Positions 30,733 through 33,227 of a DNA stretch of 33,227 bases are shown here, piece by piece; within the stretch, counting starts at the first letter, position 1; each line of letters begins with the position of its first letter. Made by a program: the position numbers and the translations under genes. Source of the DNA: Mnemiopsis leidyi (Eukaryota; Ctenophora; Tentaculata; Lobata; Bolinopsidae); the NCBI GenBank assembly GCA_000226015.1, contig JH153324.1, positions 450,271 to 483,497 of the forward strand. The letters are read 5' to 3'. Below the pieces are notes generated by a model. It did not search any database and was not told the origin of the DNA. It saw nothing but the letters and a program-made list of their open reading frames with translations.

Positions 30733-31502
30733 ACTACCTTACTCGGGATTATTACGACGGGTTTATTAACGACCGGGTTAAATATGGTTCGGGAAAAATA
30801 TGGCGAAATTGCTCAAAACCCACCACATTTTCCCGGTAGCCTTTTTACCGGTGTCCAACCTTTCAATTTTGGATTCAAGAATTTTGTCTCAGATGTAAAT
30901 TTTCTTAATTGAAGTAAGCAAAATCAGAAATTTTTCATCGCTAAAACTTGAGAAACAAGTCGAATTATCAATGATTTTTGAAATTAGACAGAATTAATGA
31001 CTCGTGGTTTATCAAACTCGTTAAAAACAGGATATTTAACATTAGAAGCGAAACAAACAGATCGATATTAAGATTAAGGGAGAAATGTTTAGTCTTCCAA
31101 TAAGTTGCAATCATTTTCGTTATCGCCATCTGGATCATCCCTTGGAACTCGTAGTCATATGCCGCTCTTAGGAGTACCGTCATTTTGTCAGCTAAAGGTG
31201 CGACAGCCAATTTCAATCAACATTGGCAATAAGAATATAAGACAAGAATTTGGCAAAAAGGTAATTTTCTTGTAATTTGAGCCAAATGAACCCGAAAAAC
31301 CTACAACAATTGTGCCAATAGTCTTCTTTAGTGAAAATACGACAACGATGAAAACATGAGCACCTATACCCCTCAGGAACCGTAAAAGCTGAGACGGCGT
31401 GTTTATTAACGACCGGTGAAAATGTGGTTTGGGAAAATTATGGCGAAATTACCTCAAACCCGCCACTTTATCCCGGTCAAAATAATCCCGAGTAAGGTAG
31501 TT
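30733..31502. mobile_element. Candidate 770-bp element with terminal inverted and subterminal direct repeats
   Basis: CTACCTTACTCGGGATTATT at about 30735 is perfectly inverted at 31481-31500. Inside each end lies an ~80-bp segment in direct orientation: about 30757-30834 and 31397-31477, both with GTTTATTAACGACCGG, TATGGCGAAATT and a final CCCGG. The interior has an 82-codon minus-strand ORF (30968-31216) with no recognisable motif. No target duplication was identified. A non-autonomous DNA transposon, or two copies of a shorter element, would both explain this. Confidence 0.6.
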
Positions 31503-31575
31503 GGAATCTCCTACATTTCTACAGAACCCCCCCCTCCCCCTTCTAGCATGATGAAGGGACAAAATGTAGATTTGA

Positions 31576-31606
31576 GCAGCGAGAGTCGGGTGTTACCGCG
31601 ACAATA
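31576..31606 (+). repeat. Partial dispersed repeat copy of the fold-back family
   Basis: GCAGCGAGAGTCGGGTGTTA, then CCGCGACAATA, matching the 3' part of the copy at 30284. The 5' part is missing. Confidence 0.65.
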
Positions 31607-31631
31607 TTAAGATTTATTGCCGTAGAGTTAA

Positions 31632-31667
31632 GACCCTTAGTGTGCTAATGACCCTTAGTGTGCTAAT
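31632..31667. repeat. 18-bp tandem duplication
   Basis: GACCCTTAGTGTGCTAAT occurs twice back to back. Confidence 0.9.
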
Positions 31668-32580
31668 GACAAGCTAAGATTATTAAATAATGCGTTGTTT
31701 CTACATTGCGCAGTAAATAAACCTTGGTGACCAATAAAACGCGTTGCGTCGTTTTCATGTTAAAGTATAACGCAAAACCGCGCGTTCCATACGTGTTGTT
31801 TAAACCATGTGACCACTAAATTTAGGACACGAATAAAAAATTACTGGGTCACTTGGGTGTTAACCATCCCTAAAACATGTGATATCTTTTTAGTCACATC
31901 GGGACAAAACGTTAAATACCAAAACCGGACCTTCCTACGAAAAGAGGATAAGGTATTCATTTCATATCATATGGTCAAATTGGACGAAAAGAACATCAAG
32001 ATCCATTGTATCGACCCCCCTCTCAGTAATACTGAAACACCATTGCTACATAATCTAGTACGTGACAGTTTTCCACTCAGATGGAAAATTATTGGAAACT
32101 ATCAAATTTCAGTTCACGCTGAATGCAGATCAAATTTACAGGAAATGTTTGGTTCCAGATAGGGTTACATTACTTTATCAATCTTCAAATTAGAGGGCTG
32201 AACTTTCCATAAACAAATTTTAATTTACGGTCATATCCTAAATTCATCATTATTTCTCAACGTCAAGTCAAATACCGTGGTAAGTTTTTGGAGTTTTTTT
32301 AGATTAGCACCAAAATTTTACATCGTGACCTCGTTAGCTCCTATTGAAGCAAATTTGGTGAATTATTTTGATCTTGAAAGGTACAGAGGTCATGGGACTG
32401 AATTTAGTTATTTACTTAAATTCACTTTATTTTGCTAATATTCCCAGAAAAGCAGTAGAGAATTTGAACTATTCAATATGGTATAGCTGGAAGCACGGTG
32501 CTTGGATTTAGCAGAAAACATAACAAATTCGCAATAACATATCATAAAACATGTAGTAATGTACAATACCGCAACAATTG
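31668..32580. other. Intergenic stretch with one weak ORF
   Basis: A 117-codon plus-strand ORF (31809-32162) has mixed composition, no signal peptide and no motif I know. It could be a real small gene, an exon or chance. Otherwise AT-rich DNA without recognisable structure. Confidence 0.25.
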
Positions 32581-32726
32581 AGCTATGTTTTACTTACGTT
32601 TATTACAAGGCAAAGTAAGGTTATGTTTAATTAAGCTATGTTTTACTTACGTTTATTACAAGGCAAAGTAAGGTTATGTTTAATTAAGCTATGTTTTACT
32701 TACGTTTATTACAAGGCAAAGTAAGG
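32580..32726. repeat. 53-bp tandem repeat, about 2.8 copies
   Basis: The unit begins AGCTATGTTTTACTTACGTT and includes ATTACAAGGCAAAGTAAGG. Full copies start near 32581 and 32634, and a third near 32687 is interrupted before the end. Copies are nearly identical. No ORF. Confidence 0.92.
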
Positions 32727-32959
32727 GAGTGCTGTACCATACTGCATGTGACATAAGTTGTCCGCCCACGAACGTCCCTAAAAAACGGGACTTAAATTTG
32801 TGGTAATATTAGCTAAACTTGTTTATAGACTTAAATAGATAATTCAACAGTTGGCACGCAAGCAATGCACAATATTATCCCTAAGTATCACAGGTAACAC
32901 AGTAAGTGCCGGCATTGGGACGGTTCAGTTAGTATCACAGGTTACACAGTACACATCAC

Positions 32960-33041
32960 AGGTACACACACACGCACGCACGCACGCACACACGCACGCG
33001 TGCACGCACACACACACACCCACACACACACGCACGCAGAC

Positions 33042-33135
<94 letters not shown>

Positions 33136-33227
33136 CACACACACAACACACACACACGACAACACACACACACACACACTACACGACTACACACCTACAC
33201 ACACACAACACACACTACAACACGAAC
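32960..33227. repeat. Compound (CA)n / (GACA)n microsatellite
   Basis: CA/CACG-rich tract from about 32964, a GACA tetranucleotide run from about 33039 to 33090, then CA repeats with scattered interruptions to the window end. The minus-strand ORFs rich in Cys and Val are translations of this repeat, not genes. Confidence 0.97.

Noticed and set aside
30968-31216. Minus-strand ORF inside the 770-bp element as a transposase or SLC46 N-terminal exon
   Set aside because: Too short, with no catalytic motif and no transmembrane segment.
31809-32162. 117-codon plus-strand ORF as a gene
   Set aside because: No recognisable domain, signal or splice support; kept only as a weak possibility in the intergenic entry.
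32925-33194. Cys/Val-rich minus-strand ORFs
   Set aside because: Translations of the CA/GACA microsatellite.

Overview
The window is animal nuclear DNA, not microbial: AT-rich, mostly non-coding, with multi-exon genes whose GT-AG junctions agree in phase, microsatellites and DNA-transposon debris. Secreted PLAT proteins, an SLC46 transporter and a DH-PH exchange factor fit an invertebrate metazoan. A cnidarian is a guess from gene style only; the species cannot be fixed from this sequence. One assembly gap (Ns) covers 12102-12654.

Layout. (1) 50-2020, minus: 5' part of an unrecognised nuclear-type protein gene, running off the left edge; it holds a tandemly duplicated 117-nt coding exon. (2) 2922-3614, minus: intronless AlkB-family 2-oxoglutarate/Fe(II) dioxygenase. 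(3) 3.6-7.7 kb: non-coding, with a complete 280-bp hAT-type non-autonomous element that has an 8-bp target duplication, plus several duplicated segments. (4) 7707-11462, minus: one uninterrupted 1251-codon transposase-like ORF. (5) 11.5-14.5 kb: gap, a large fold-back and other repeat fragments. (6) 14572-25127, plus: a multi-exon Rho guanine-nucleotide exchange factor with proline motifs, a DH domain and a PH domain ending the protein. (7) 26516-28855, minus: 3' half of an SLC46-type major-facilitator transporter, convergent with the exchange factor. (8) 29411-30193, plus: an intronless secreted protein with two PLAT-like domains. (9) 30.2-33.2 kb: repeats, a TIR-bearing element, a 53-bp tandem repeat and a long CA/GACA microsatellite.

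The most unusual signal is in the exchange-factor gene. Two of its exons end inside five-copy tandem repeats (35 bp and 45 bp units) whose unit straddles the exon/intron boundary, so the 5' splice site itself is multiplied. A third intron starts a 20-bp tandem array nine bases after its donor. In the 35-bp array, the third donor-like site would insert exactly 23 in-frame residues into the DH domain; in the 45-bp array, read-through meets a stop at once. The duplicated exon of the left gene is a second case of duplicated splice-competent sequence.

The genes show no operon-like coupling. The exon models were assembled by hand from splice motifs and phase and need transcript support.
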